A stretch of DNA of 54,447 bases from a virus. The position numbers were made by a program, and so were the translations under genes. The stretch spans positions 1 through 54,447 of the IMG/VR virus record IMGVR_UViG_3300045579_000282; one strand, given 5' to 3'. Below, in pieces: positions 17,485 through 25,222 of this stretch; positions within the stretch are counted from its first letter, which is position 1; each line of letters begins with the position of its first letter. A model generated the notes under the pieces. The model was not told the DNA's origin and did no database searches. It saw only the letters and a program-made list of their open reading frames with translations.

Positions 17485-18498
17485 TCATTTATTGATATTT
17501 TTTTGCAATTCAGCGCATGTGTTGATGATTTCGGAAAAACTAGGTTGGTGCGTCGCAAGCAATCCATCTTCCAGCATGGCGACGTAGTCTTTCTCGAGCG
17601 CCTCTAGAGCACTTCCATCTGGGATGATCTGAATTTCAGTGCTGACGGCTGCCTTGTAGTCAATTGAGTTTTTGCTGGCATCTTTTTCCGCAAAAAACAT
17701 GGACTTGTGCTCAGCTACTGCATTGGCAAGTTCTAGGTCAGCGATCGCAGTTTGGGCATGTCCCGAGTTGGCCATGGCGGCCAGGTCGTACCAATGCCTT
17801 GAATAACGCTCACCGCGCAATCGACCTTGGCGGCAGTACACATGCGCCGCTGTGGCTTTTTCCCAGAAAGTGCGTTCAGCGGCCATTACCAAAGGCTGCG
17901 CCTTCGGGAACACAATTTCATTGATTGCCGGTGCCATGTCGCAGGTGACGGCATGACGCTGGTGAGGCTCACCTGTGGCACGCCCACCAAATTCCAGCTG
18001 AATGGTGGATGCCGCATATCCGGTACCTACCTTGATGGCCTCATAGGCCAGGATCAGCTTTTCATTTTCATTCCCTGCAAGCGACAGGGTGGCCTTCAGA
18101 CCATCTTTTTGCATGGCTGTAAGAAGGATCGGAAGTACTTTGCCCTCAATCCAATGTGGCAATCGTTCACGAACCCGGTCGGTGATTTTTTTTGCTTGAC
18201 TGGGTGAGGCAGGGATCGGATTGCCATCGCGCAGAAGTTCTGGAACCACCTCGCGGATGTCGTAGGTCAGATCAATGTCTTCTGAGAAACGGTCGATGAT
18301 CTTGTAGACCTTGGACAGCGAGGTGCCACCTTTGAAGGTCAATTTTTCCGCAAGGGCTGACCCGTAGATTGCAGACAGAGTCCATACCACCCAGATGTCT
18401 TTTTCCAGAAGGTGAGGCGGTCGGCCGGTCTGAGCTGCCGCGACTTCGAGTGCTTCAGCCTGATCTTCGCGGCTGAGAGTGAACCATGAATCAGCCAA
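17485..18498 (-). CDS. AbiEii/AbiGii family nucleotidyltransferase toxin
   Basis: This 337-aa protein has the AbiEii nucleotidyltransferase signature. KGGTSLSKVY lies at residues 56-65 and RFSEDIDL at 70-77, with the metal-binding acidic residues Asp74 and Asp76. Farther on, RTFWEKATAAH and ERYSRHWYDL (about residues 205-240) match the later conserved motifs with Lys and Asp. AbiEii-type toxins transfer nucleotides to targets such as tRNA and stop growth, giving abortive phage infection. It starts at a TTG with a good GAGGTGG site and overlaps the antitoxin gene by 8 bases. Length and motifs look complete, so it should be active. Confidence 0.92.
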   Translation of the reverse strand: MADSWFTLSREDQAEALEVAAAQTGRPPHLLEKDIWVVWTLSAIYGSALAEKLTFKGGTSLSKVYKIIDRFSEDIDLTYDIREVVPELLRDGNPIPASPSQAKKITDRVRERLPHWIEGKVLPILLTAMQKDGLKATLSLAGNENEKLILAYEAIKVGTGYAASTIQLEFGGRATGEPHQRHAVTCDMAPAINEIVFPKAQPLVMAAERTFWEKATAAHVYCRQGRLRGERYSRHWYDLAAMANSGHAQTAIADLELANAVAEHKSMFFAEKDASKNSIDYKAAVSTEIQIIPDGSALEALEKDYVAMLEDGLLATHQPSFSEIINTCAELQKNINK

Positions 18499-19084
18499 TT
18501 GCCACCTCGCTTACTGCTTTTGCCATCCAGCTCGGCAATCTCGCGCGAGCCTGGCGCATGGCCTCCCATTCCTGAGTAGGAAGCTTGCTTCTGAGCACTT
18601 CCAGGATCATGGGGGCTTGTTCAGGGCCGAGCCAAATGAGAGCACGAATGGCTTTGCCTGCAGGGCGTTTGCCCAGCAGCATTTGCCAGCGGTTGCCGTG
18701 CTTGAGCTCTACCTCTCTATTTCCCAGTTTCAGTCGCCGGGAAGGACCAGAAGTGAGGTAGACCTCCCGTGTGGGGACCTGTGTGGTCAGCCCCAGCGAA
18801 TTGGCCTCTGCAGCGCCGCTGGCCACCACAGTCTCTCCACTGGTGGACTCAATCGCTTCCATCACGGATTCTGTAGAGGGAGGGCGAACGCCAAACCGGC
18901 CCTGAATTGGCAGGGAATAGGCACCTCGGCCAACTCTGAGCAACTTTCCTTCGCGAGCCATGCGAGAGAGGGTCTGATCAATCGCAGCTCGAGAACCTAG
19001 GTGCAGGAACTCCTTGGGCGAAAGCAGTCCTCCCTCGGGGAGAGATTGCGCTTGCGAGAGGATTGAGTGGGCGAGTTGGCTCAT
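18491..19084 (-). CDS. AbiEi-type antitoxin (winged-helix regulator)
   Basis: This 197-aa protein has an N-terminal winged helix (SRMAREGKLLRVGRGAYSLP, about residues 39-58). It is followed by a C-terminal domain of the AbiEi type. Antitoxins of this family both counteract AbiEii and repress their own promoter through the winged helix. It overlaps the toxin gene by 8 bases. A perfect 10-bp inverted repeat lies 13 bases upstream of the ATG and is its likely operator. It belongs to the same broad family as the DUF6088 protein at 5155-5658 but shares little sequence outside the winged helix. Confidence 0.9.
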   Translation of the reverse strand: MSQLAHSILSQAQSLPEGGLLSPKEFLHLGSRAAIDQTLSRMAREGKLLRVGRGAYSLPIQGRFGVRPPSTESVMEAIESTSGETVVASGAAEANSLGLTTQVPTREVYLTSGPSRRLKLGNREVELKHGNRWQMLLGKRPAGKAIRALIWLGPEQAPMILEVLRSKLPTQEWEAMRQARARLPSWMAKAVSEVAIG

Positions 19085-19096
19085 GACTAGGCTCTA

Positions 19097-19128
19097 TTTG
19101 TCAGAAGTTTACTAGATTTTCTGACAAA
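19097..19128 (-). promoter_or_regulatory. Inverted-repeat operator upstream of AbiEi
   Basis: TTTGTCAGAA (19097-19106) and TTCTGACAAA (19119-19128) form perfect 10-nt arms around a 12-nt AT-rich spacer. The position, just before the AbiEi ATG at 19084, is where AbiEi autoregulators bind. Binding by this AbiEi is inferred from the family. Confidence 0.7.
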
Positions 19129-19180
19129 AAGGCAAGCCACGGTCAACAGAGAGGAGAACAGGCCTCCCCAGCTAGGGATT

Positions 19181-19231
19181 AAGGAACTGGAGATATCGCC
19201 AAAGTTCCTTGATCAGTTCCTTATCAGTTCC
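19181..19231. repeat. AGTTCC repeat cluster upstream of early phage operon
   Basis: AAGGAACT at 19181-19188 and AGTTCCTT at 19203-19210 form an inverted repeat. AGTTCC recurs at 19203, 19215 and 19226, spaced 12 and 11 bases, about one helical turn. The cluster lies between AbiEi and the first early gene and looks like a binding array for a regulator. No phage repressor gene was identified. Confidence 0.5.
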
Positions 19232-19287
19232 CTATTGATTTTTTGAAATAGCAGCGTTGTCCCTCAACTCTCTGAAAGGAGTGACCC

Positions 19288-19557
19288 ATGCTGCTAGCAA
19301 CACCAGCACGTTCAACGCTCAACCCTTTGAGCGTCATGGCTCCAGAGCCACCCATGCCCCCACGGCAAATCCTTAGTGAGGCCGATCTGGCCTCGCGTTG
19401 GGGCATGAGCCCCAAGACCCTTCAACGCTGGCGAATGGAGGGGCGCGGACCTCACTACTTGAAGCTCGGCAAGCGGGTGAACTACCCCCTCAATGCCGTG
19501 ATCGCCTTTGAGAACTGCGTCCAGCACGTCTCCACCTCGCAACGTTCCACCACCTGA
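19288..19557 (+). CDS. Small HTH DNA-binding protein (excisionase/AlpA-like)
   Basis: This 89-aa protein has an HTH_17-type (MerR-like/AlpA) domain over about residues 30-75. It includes EADLASRWGMSPKTLQRWRM followed by GPHYLKLGKRVNYPLNAV, the typical helix-turn-helix and wing. Such proteins act as excisionases or transcription activators in phages. A strong AAAGGAG site precedes the ATG. It is the first gene of the rightward early operon, right behind the AGTTCC repeat cluster. It may control integration together with the serine recombinase or early transcription; which one cannot be told from sequence. Confidence 0.75.
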   Translation: MLLATPARSTLNPLSVMAPEPPMPPRQILSEADLASRWGMSPKTLQRWRMEGRGPHYLKLGKRVNYPLNAVIAFENCVQHVSTSQRSTT

Positions 19558-19567
19558 GGAGTCCTCC

Positions 19568-20053
19568 ATGAACCACCTTCAATTGCAACAGGCGGCGTTG
19601 CCCGACCTCTCCGAGAACCAGATTAGCCGTCTGCCCAAAGACCAGCTGGCCCATTTCAGCAACGCAGTGCAGCAGCTCCATGACTGGACGCTGCAGATGC
19701 GTGGCCGGATCAACCGGGGCATGGAAATCCGCTACGCCGACCAGATCCGTCATGCCGCAACGCTTGGTCAGGAAGAAGCTGCCAGATTCCGCATCGACGA
19801 TGGTGACCTGCAGGTCGATGTATCGCAGCCTCAAGAAATCGTCTGGGACCAGAAGCATCTGTCTGAAATCGCTGAACGGATGGTCGTTGCCGGTGACCGC
19901 GTACAGGACTTCATGCAGGTCCAGTTCTCGGTGGCCGAGCAGGACTACGCCCGCTGGCATCCACTACTGCGCGCGGCATTTCAGCCCGCCCGCAAGGAAC
20001 TTATTACCGAGCCCACCTTCCAGATCCGCTGGGTAGGTGATGTCCAGCTCTGA
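19568..20053 (+). CDS. Hypothetical early phage protein
   Basis: This 161-aa protein starts at the ATG at 19568, which has a GAGGAG site; the longer in-frame start upstream is unlikely. The N-terminal half is helical and glutamine-rich. The middle (RIDDGDLQVDVSQPQEIVWD, about residues 77-96) is acidic. No domain is recognised. It lies between the HTH gene and the DUF669-like gene, a place where phages often keep recombination or DNA-maintenance proteins. Confidence 0.6.
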   Translation: MNHLQLQQAALPDLSENQISRLPKDQLAHFSNAVQQLHDWTLQMRGRINRGMEIRYADQIRHAATLGQEEAARFRIDDGDLQVDVSQPQEIVWDQKHLSEIAERMVVAGDRVQDFMQVQFSVAEQDYARWHPLLRAAFQPARKELITEPTFQIRWVGDVQL

Positions 20054-20107
20054 GTGCCCAAAGCCTTCATCTTCGCCTAAACACCACCAATCAAAGGAGA
20101 TTTCTCA

Positions 20108-20785
20108 ATGAACAACGACAACCACCACCAGGCTGCATGGTCTGATTTCAATGACGCCGATGCCCAGCAAGGCGAGTTCAACCTGATCCCCAAAGGCACC
20201 CAGGCCCTGGTCCGCATGGCCATCAAACCCGGCGGTCATGACGACGTCAGCAAGGGCTGGACGGGTGGCTATGCCACGGCATCGGATGAAACGGGCGCAG
20301 TGTTCCTGTCCTGCGAGTTCGTGTTGCTCACAGGCCCATTTGCCAAGCGCAAGATCTGGAGCAATGTGGGCTTGCATTCCAACAAGGGGCCAACTTGGGC
20401 GCAGATGGGGCGCAGCTTTATCAAGGCGGTACTCAACAGTTCGCGCAACATCCACCCGGATGACAACTCACCGGAGGCACAACGCGCTCGCCAGATTCGA
20501 AGCTTTGGTGACCTCGATGGTGCTGAATTTGCCGCGCGCATCGGTATTGAAAAAGATGGCCAAGGCGAGTACCGCAACATCATCAGGCTGGTGATTGAGC
20601 CTGACCACAAGGAATACGCAGAGCTGATGCAGGCCAAGCTGCAACGTGATGGAGGAACGGGTGGGGGCTCTGGCGGGGCCCCAGCGACTGCCGTACCCAC
20701 ATCAGCAGCGCAAGCTCCTCAGCCGGGGGCCAGCTACACCCCCCGTCCCGGCAACGTGCAGGGTCGGCCTGCGTGGGCGCAGTGA
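20108..20785 (+). CDS. DUF669-like protein, candidate ssDNA-binding protein
   Basis: This 225-aa protein has a beta-rich body with the layout LIPKGTQALVRM, then FLSCEFVLLTGPFAKRKIW, and finally ARIGIEKDGQGEYRNIIRLVI. That order (short strand, substrate-facing strand, GR-like loop, YxNxI) resembles DUF669, a family of small phage proteins thought to bind single-stranded DNA. Its last 50 residues are Gly/Ala/Pro-rich and disordered. It sits just upstream of the primase, which supports a replication role. The assignment is tentative, because no catalytic motif defines the family. Confidence 0.5.
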   Translation: MNNDNHHQAAWSDFNDADAQQGEFNLIPKGTQALVRMAIKPGGHDDVSKGWTGGYATASDETGAVFLSCEFVLLTGPFAKRKIWSNVGLHSNKGPTWAQMGRSFIKAVLNSSRNIHPDDNSPEAQRARQIRSFGDLDGAEFAARIGIEKDGQGEYRNIIRLVIEPDHKEYAELMQAKLQRDGGTGGGSGGAPATAVPTSAAQAPQPGASYTPRPGNVQGRPAWAQ

Positions 20786-20797
20786 TGGCGAGGCTGC

Positions 20798-21226
20798 ATG
20801 AAGTGCTGGGTGTGCTCCCGTCAGGCCAGAGGATTTGGCCATGTGGATCTGCGCTTCAAGGTGGGGCATCCCAAGCGGTACCCCATCGACTGGATCTTCT
20901 GTTCAAGGCGTTGCCAAGATTGTTTCCATCGGCTTTACGCGGCCGGTGTGCGCTATCTCGAACGCGAGGGCGCATTGCCGACGGGAGTGGGCGTGATAGA
21001 TCCGACTGAAGCAGAAATCGCCGCCATGCAGCAATGCCTCAAGCCTTTGGGCGAAGCCGCCAGCGAGATCGGAATGGATCGCCCGCTGTCGAGCTACACC
21101 CAGCAAGAAGCTCTGCAGCTGATCAACGCCGTGGTCACGACCTATGTCGAGGCCATGGTTCAAGAACACGAACGCAGCAAGTACCCCAGCGTTCGTATGC
21201 AACTGGATGCCCAGCCAATCAACTGA
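20798..21226 (+). CDS. DUF6511 zinc-finger-like protein
   Basis: This 142-aa protein opens with CWVCSRQARGFGH (CxxC). It has a second pair in FCSRRCQDCFH at about residues 34-44, so it probably binds zinc. The pattern (CWVC ... DLRF ... RYPIDWIFCS.RCQ) is that of DUF6511, a family found in prophages with unknown function. The C-terminal half is helical. It follows the DUF669-like gene by 12 bases in the early operon. Confidence 0.75.
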   Translation: MKCWVCSRQARGFGHVDLRFKVGHPKRYPIDWIFCSRRCQDCFHRLYAAGVRYLEREGALPTGVGVIDPTEAEIAAMQQCLKPLGEAASEIGMDRPLSSYTQQEALQLINAVVTTYVEAMVQEHERSKYPSVRMQLDAQPIN

Positions 21227-21300
21227 GCTGAGCGTCCTTCCAACCTTTACCAACCAACTGATGCAGACGGCGAAAACCGTCTGCAGGGATGACTTTTTAC

Positions 21301-21588
21301 ATGAAAAAAACCAAACCAATGATTTCTCCAATGAGGCAGCCAGCACATATGGCCGCTGATTTCGCGGAGGACTTTCTCGTCACGGCCGAGCAGGCTTCTG
21401 CAGCGCTGAATTTGCCGCTGTACTACTTCATCGACGCTCGCAAGCGCGCTGAGTTGGGAATCCCGTACTACTCCATCAATCGCATGGTGCGCTATCGGAT
21501 CCGGGAACTTCACAAATGGCAAGTGAGGTACGCCGCCGAGCAGGTCAAGCAGCCAGATGCATCTGAAACGGGAGGTGCGCATGCTTGA
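21301..21588 (+). CDS. Small HTH/excisionase-like protein
   Basis: This small protein is about 95 aa. The region from residue 25 to 75 (LVTAEQASAALNLPLYYF, then GIPYYSINRMVRYRIRELHKW) looks like a MerR/AlpA-type winged helix. The start is unsure: ATG at 21301 or at 21289, and neither has an ideally spaced ribosome site. The stop overlaps the primase start by 8 bases, which supports it as a real gene of the replication operon. Its likely job is DNA binding. Confidence 0.6.
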   Translation: MKKTKPMISPMRQPAHMAADFAEDFLVTAEQASAALNLPLYYFIDARKRAELGIPYYSINRMVRYRIRELHKWQVRYAAEQVKQPDASETGGAHA

Positions 21589-23899
21589 TTTCAACGATGT
21601 CCCCAGCGGCAACGCGCGCAAGGCAGCTGAGAGCAGTACCGACACGGCGCGCGAGAAAGATGAAATCCGCTCAGCCCTCAACGAACAACTGGCCTTGCTG
21701 GTACTGGATATCTGGCCATCGGGCAAACGTCGCCAGAACAAGTACCTGGTTGGCGATGTGATGGGCGGCCCAGGCGATAGTTTGGAACTCCTACTTTCGG
21801 GCCCTAAAGCAGGCTTGTGGACCGACCGCGCCACGGGTGAAGGCGGTGACATCCTCGACCTTATCGCCCGTTACTACAGCCTCGATGTGCAGGCCCAATT
21901 TCCCCAGGTGCTCGAGCGGGCCAAGGGCTGGCTTGGCCGAGTCTCAGACATGCCCGCAAGCAGCGTGGTAGCCAGTAAAGCCAAAGCACCTGCAGTCGAT
22001 GAGCTCGGCCCTGCAACGGCCAAGTGGGATTACCAGGACGCCAGCGGAAAACTCATCGCTGTGGTTTACCGCTACGACCCCGATCCCGGGCGCAAGGAGT
22101 TCAGGCCTTGGGATGTGCGCCGCCGCAAGATGGCACCTCCCGAGCCGCGTCCTCTGTACAACCAGCCGGGCATGCTCAAGTCTGAGCAGGTCGTGATGGT
22201 GGAGGGCGAGAAGTGCGCCCAGGCATTGATTGACCTGGGGGTGTGCTCCACCACGGCCATGCATGGAGCCAACGCTCCCGTCGATAAAACTGACTGGTCT
22301 CCCTTGACTGGCAAGCACGTCTTGATCTGGCCGGATCGGGATAAGCCCGGCTGGCAATACGCAGACCATGCATCGCAGGCCATCATGCAGGCGGGGGCCA
22401 AGTCGTGCGTGATCTTGCAGCCACCGGCAGAGAAGCCTGAGGGTTGGGATGTGGCCGATGCCGTGCAGGACGGCTTTGACATTACCGGCTTTCTGGCCGT
22501 GGGCGAGAGGGTTCCTGTGGTTCATCAGATCGATGCGCATGCGCCCATGCAGTTGGTTGATGGTGTTGACTACACGAACGAGGATGGTCTGGCCATGGCC
22601 TTTTCTCACCAGTTCGCCGAGGACTGGCGCTACTGCGCGCCGTGGAGCAAGTGGCTCGTGTGGAATGGTGTGCGCTGGAACATCGACAAAGCCTTGTATG
22701 TGATGCACCTGTGTCGCTTGATCTGCAGGGCTGCTTCGGTACAAGCGGATGGCACCAAGCTCAAAGGTCGCTTGGCCAGCTCTGGAACGATCTCGGCGAT
22801 CGAGCGCATTGTGCGTTCGGAGCCGCGTCACAGCGCCACGGTTGAAGAGTGGGACTCCAGCGTGTGGCTCTTGAACACGCCCGGTGGCATTGTGGACTTG
22901 CGCACTGGTGCACGTGGCCCGCACGATCGGGATCGCCGCATGACCAAGGTCACCACGGCCACGCCGCAAGGCGATTGCCCGGTCTGGCGCAATTTTCTGG
23001 TGAACGTCACAGGGGGTGATGAAGAGCTTCAGGACTACCTGCAACGCGTGGTGGGTTACTGCCTGACGGGCGACATCAGCACCCACGCGCTCTTCTTCCT
23101 GTACGGCACGGGAGCCAATGGCAAGTCGGTCTTCGTGAACGTGATCTCCACGGTGCTGGGGGACTACGCTGCCAACGCACCCATGGACACTTTCATGGAA
23201 TCACGCTCGGATCGGCACCCCACCGACCTGGCTGGACTGCGTGGTGCCCGCTTTGTCTCGGCAACCGAGACGGAGCAGGGAAGGCGCTGGAACGAATCCA
23301 AGATCAAGGCGATCACGGGGGGTGACGACATCACGGCGCGCCTGATGCACCAGGACTTCTTCACCTACCGGCCGCAGTTCAAGCTGCTCATTGCAGGTAA
23401 TCACAAACCTGCGATCCGCAACATCGATGAGGCCATGCGCCGCCGCATGCACCTGATTCCATTCACGATCACTGTCCCTCCAGAAAAGCGTGATCCGCTC
23501 CTGACCGAGAAGCTACTTGCCGAGCGCGACGGAATCATGGCCTGGGCGGTGCAGGGCTGCCTGCTTTGGCAAACCCAGGGCCTGGTCCAGCCCAAGTCCG
23601 TGGTGAGTGCGACCGAAGAGTACTTCGAGGCTGAGGACGCCATGGGGCGGTGGATGAGTGAGCGCTGCAACCTGGGCGTCAACCACAAGGCATTGACAGC
23701 CACCCTCTTCAACGACTGGAAGCAGTGGGCCGAACTCAGTGGTGAGTACATAGGCACGCAACGCCGGTTCTCGGACGCCTTGCTGGCCAGACGGTTCGAG
23801 AAGTGGCGCAACTCCATGGGCGTGCGTGGCTATCAGGGGATCGACCTCAAACAGCCCACTTCCTTGCCTGCCCGGTCCTATCCATACAACGATGATTGA
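21581..23899 (+). CDS. P4-type phage primase-helicase (D5-like)
   Basis: This 772-aa protein starts at the ATG at 21581 behind a GGAGGT site. Its N-terminal half has a toprim-like region (VMVEGEKCAQALIDLGV, near residue 205), followed by KHVLIWPDRDKPGWQYA. The C-terminal half is a superfamily 3 helicase: Walker A YGTGANGKSVF near residue 508, FVSATETEQGRRW, and LLIAGNHKPAIR as motif C. This is the architecture of the P4 alpha protein and poxvirus D5 family. It would prime and unwind DNA at the phage origin. No phage DNA polymerase was found, so the host replisome is probably used. Length and motifs look complete. Confidence 0.92.
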   Translation: MLDFNDVPSGNARKAAESSTDTAREKDEIRSALNEQLALLVLDIWPSGKRRQNKYLVGDVMGGPGDSLELLLSGPKAGLWTDRATGEGGDILDLIARYYSLDVQAQFPQVLERAKGWLGRVSDMPASSVVASKAKAPAVDELGPATAKWDYQDASGKLIAVVYRYDPDPGRKEFRPWDVRRRKMAPPEPRPLYNQPGMLKSEQVVMVEGEKCAQALIDLGVCSTTAMHGANAPVDKTDWSPLTGKHVLIWPDRDKPGWQYADHASQAIMQAGAKSCVILQPPAEKPEGWDVADAVQDGFDITGFLAVGERVPVVHQIDAHAPMQLVDGVDYTNEDGLAMAFSHQFAEDWRYCAPWSKWLVWNGVRWNIDKALYVMHLCRLICRAASVQADGTKLKGRLASSGTISAIERIVRSEPRHSATVEEWDSSVWLLNTPGGIVDLRTGARGPHDRDRRMTKVTTATPQGDCPVWRNFLVNVTGGDEELQDYLQRVVGYCLTGDISTHALFFLYGTGANGKSVFVNVISTVLGDYAANAPMDTFMESRSDRHPTDLAGLRGARFVSATETEQGRRWNESKIKAITGGDDITARLMHQDFFTYRPQFKLLIAGNHKPAIRNIDEAMRRRMHLIPFTITVPPEKRDPLLTEKLLAERDGIMAWAVQGCLLWQTQGLVQPKSVVSATEEYFEAEDAMGRWMSERCNLGVNHKALTATLFNDWKQWAELSGEYIGTQRRFSDALLARRFEKWRNSMGVRGYQGIDLKQPTSLPARSYPYNDD

Positions 23900-23911
23900 G
23901 AGGGAATTTCA

Positions 23912-24112
23912 ATGAAAAAGGTTTCAGATATTGGCTCTTTGACACAACTGACGAGTCATTACATTGGTTCTTTACGCGGGCGCGTAGACGCGCATAAAGA
24001 GAAGGAGTGTTTTGTACCGTCAATAGCGTCAGATCCATTGTCAAAACCGGACAAGTCCGTTTTTGATTTCCCAGCGGCGCATCGGAATATTTCGTTTGGA
24101 GGGCAGGTATGA
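23912..24112 (+). CDS. Small hypothetical protein after the primase
   Basis: This 66-aa protein has a GAGAGGGAA ribosome site, and its stop overlaps the next gene's ATG by 4 bases (ATGA). Both facts argue for a real gene. The sequence is hydrophilic with no recognisable domain. It is probably a phage accessory protein of the replication operon. Confidence 0.5.
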   Translation: MKKVSDIGSLTQLTSHYIGSLRGRVDAHKEKECFVPSIASDPLSKPDKSVFDFPAAHRNISFGGQV

Positions 24113-24351
24113 AGATCCCTCCAGCACGTTACCCATCGCCCCTTGGGCGCATGCAGCCCACTCCTGTGGATGTCGAAGCCACCAAGCGCCAGGGATGGCG
24201 CGAGCAACACATCCTGGTCATCTCGGAAGAGGACGAGCGCCTGGACTTCCTGGAGCGCCAACTCATTCGCACCATTGGTGAGCGGCTCTACGGACAAGGT
24301 CAGGGCCAAAACCATGGTCACTCTCAATCCAAGGGAGGTGGCCATGGTTGA
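24109..24351 (+). CDS. Small hypothetical protein with His/Gly-rich tail
   Basis: This 80-aa protein has a good GGAGGGCAG ribosome site. The middle (EEDERLDFLERQLIRTIGERL) is a charged helix that could pair with a partner. The last 18 residues are Gly/Gln/His-rich (GQGQGQNHGHSQSKGGGHG). It overlaps both the preceding gene (4 bases) and the DUF6362 gene (8 bases). No family is recognised. Confidence 0.55.
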   Translation: MKIPPARYPSPLGRMQPTPVDVEATKRQGWREQHILVISEEDERLDFLERQLIRTIGERLYGQGQGQNHGHSQSKGGGHG

Positions 24352-24739
24352 AACCTGGACAGTCGAAGCGGTGGCAGAGCGCTTTGTCGATGCGGCGAGA
24401 ACTGCCAGGCGCCTGCCACGTGTGGCGGTACAGGGTTACGCCAGCACCTGGCCCATCGTTATCTTGCCAAGCGACGCCTACCCGGATCCGCACAGGGTGT
24501 ATCGAATGGCACCTCCATCCCCACAGGATGTCGAGCGGATGCTCGAAGTCATGCGCTGGGTGCAGATGCTTGAACTCGATGAGCGGCACTTGGTGTGGAT
24601 GCGGGCCAAGCGATTTGACTGGGTGGAGATCAGCAAGCGCTTTGCTTGTGACCGCACCACAGCATGGAGACGCTGGAAGCGAGACATGCAAGTGGTGGCC
24701 GATCTCCTCAACCGGCAGGCCGCGCAACCGAAACAGTGA
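24344..24739 (+). CDS. DUF6362 family protein
   Basis: This 131-aa protein starts at the ATG at 24344 with an AAGGGAGGTG site; a longer in-frame start upstream is not credible. The sequence matches DUF6362. It begins with TWTVEAVAERFVDAARTARRLP, then GYASTWP. The C-terminal HTH-like part has DWVEISKRFACDRTTAWRRWK, which resembles a sigma70 region 4 or terminase-small-like DNA-binding helix. It is the last gene of the rightward replication operon. It may be a DNA-binding regulator. Confidence 0.75.
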   Translation: MVETWTVEAVAERFVDAARTARRLPRVAVQGYASTWPIVILPSDAYPDPHRVYRMAPPSPQDVERMLEVMRWVQMLELDERHLVWMRAKRFDWVEISKRFACDRTTAWRRWKRDMQVVADLLNRQAAQPKQ

Positions 24740-24762
24740 GGATTCGAACCAGAGAGGAAATT

Positions 24763-24838
24763 AGCGTGTTTTGGCGTGCATGCGCGGCGCAATTCAAATT
24801 CAAAAGTGAATGCGCGGTTTTTGGGGCCAAAACACGCT
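24763..24838. repeat. 76-nt nested imperfect palindrome after the replication operon
   Basis: AGCGTGTTTTGG (24763-24774) and CCAAAACACGCT (24827-24838) are perfect 12-bp inverted arms. Between them GCGCaATTCA and TGAATGCGC form a second inverted pair with one bulge. ATGCGCGG occurs twice (24780 and 24810). The element could be a replication origin, a regulator site or a transcription stop. It has no T-run, so a simple terminator is unlikely. Confidence 0.55.
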
Positions 24839-24956
24839 GCAACATTTGGGCGATTTGCAGCTACATTTTCATCTACGGTGGACAAACGAGTGCAAAGACA
24901 GTGATGACAGTCACACACAGTCGATGACATCGACGTCCACTGACGATGTTCGACTC

Positions 24957-25178
24957 CTATCGATGAACTTCGATTTCCCCTGCGGCCTCGTACTGAGCCA
25001 GCTTTTCCAGCGGCAGGTACACGGTTGGTTTTCCCTCGCGGAGAACCTCCAGACGGCTGTTGATTTCTGATCCCACTTCGTAGAGCCCGGCAACCAGCGG
25101 CGTAAAGCCCGCTCCGGATGCTGTGGCCTCAGTCGGGCTTTTGCGGGCCAGAACCCCGCGAATTACTTTGATTTGCAC
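24957..25178 (-). CDS. Possible small leftward hypothetical protein
   Basis: A 73-aa frame runs leftward, starting at a GTG at 25178. The sequence (GLYEVGSEINSRLEVLREG, then VYLPLEKLAQYEAAGEIEVHR) is low-complexity-free and looks protein-like, with a helical middle. It is divergent from the methyltransferase. No strong ribosome site is seen and no family is recognised, so it could be spurious. Confidence 0.4.
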   Translation of the reverse strand: MQIKVIRGVLARKSPTEATASGAGFTPLVAGLYEVGSEINSRLEVLREGKPTVYLPLEKLAQYEAAGEIEVHR

Positions 25179-25222
25179 TGCAAGACATTCTCGTTTTGCG
25201 TGCCATTTTATCGGTCACCCCT

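Noticed and set aside
19081-19128. Full -35/-10 promoter inside the AbiEi inverted repeat
   Set aside because: A TTGTCA match exists, but no convincing -10 box lies at the right distance, so only the operator is reported.
21944-23086. Long leftward open frame (380 aa) opposite the primase
   Set aside because: It is a GC-rich shadow of the primase gene, with His/Arg-rich content and no ribosome site or family.
24737-24760. tRNA-like GGATTCGAACC string
   Set aside because: It resembles a T-arm in reverse, but the stem does not pair and no acceptor or anticodon arms are found.
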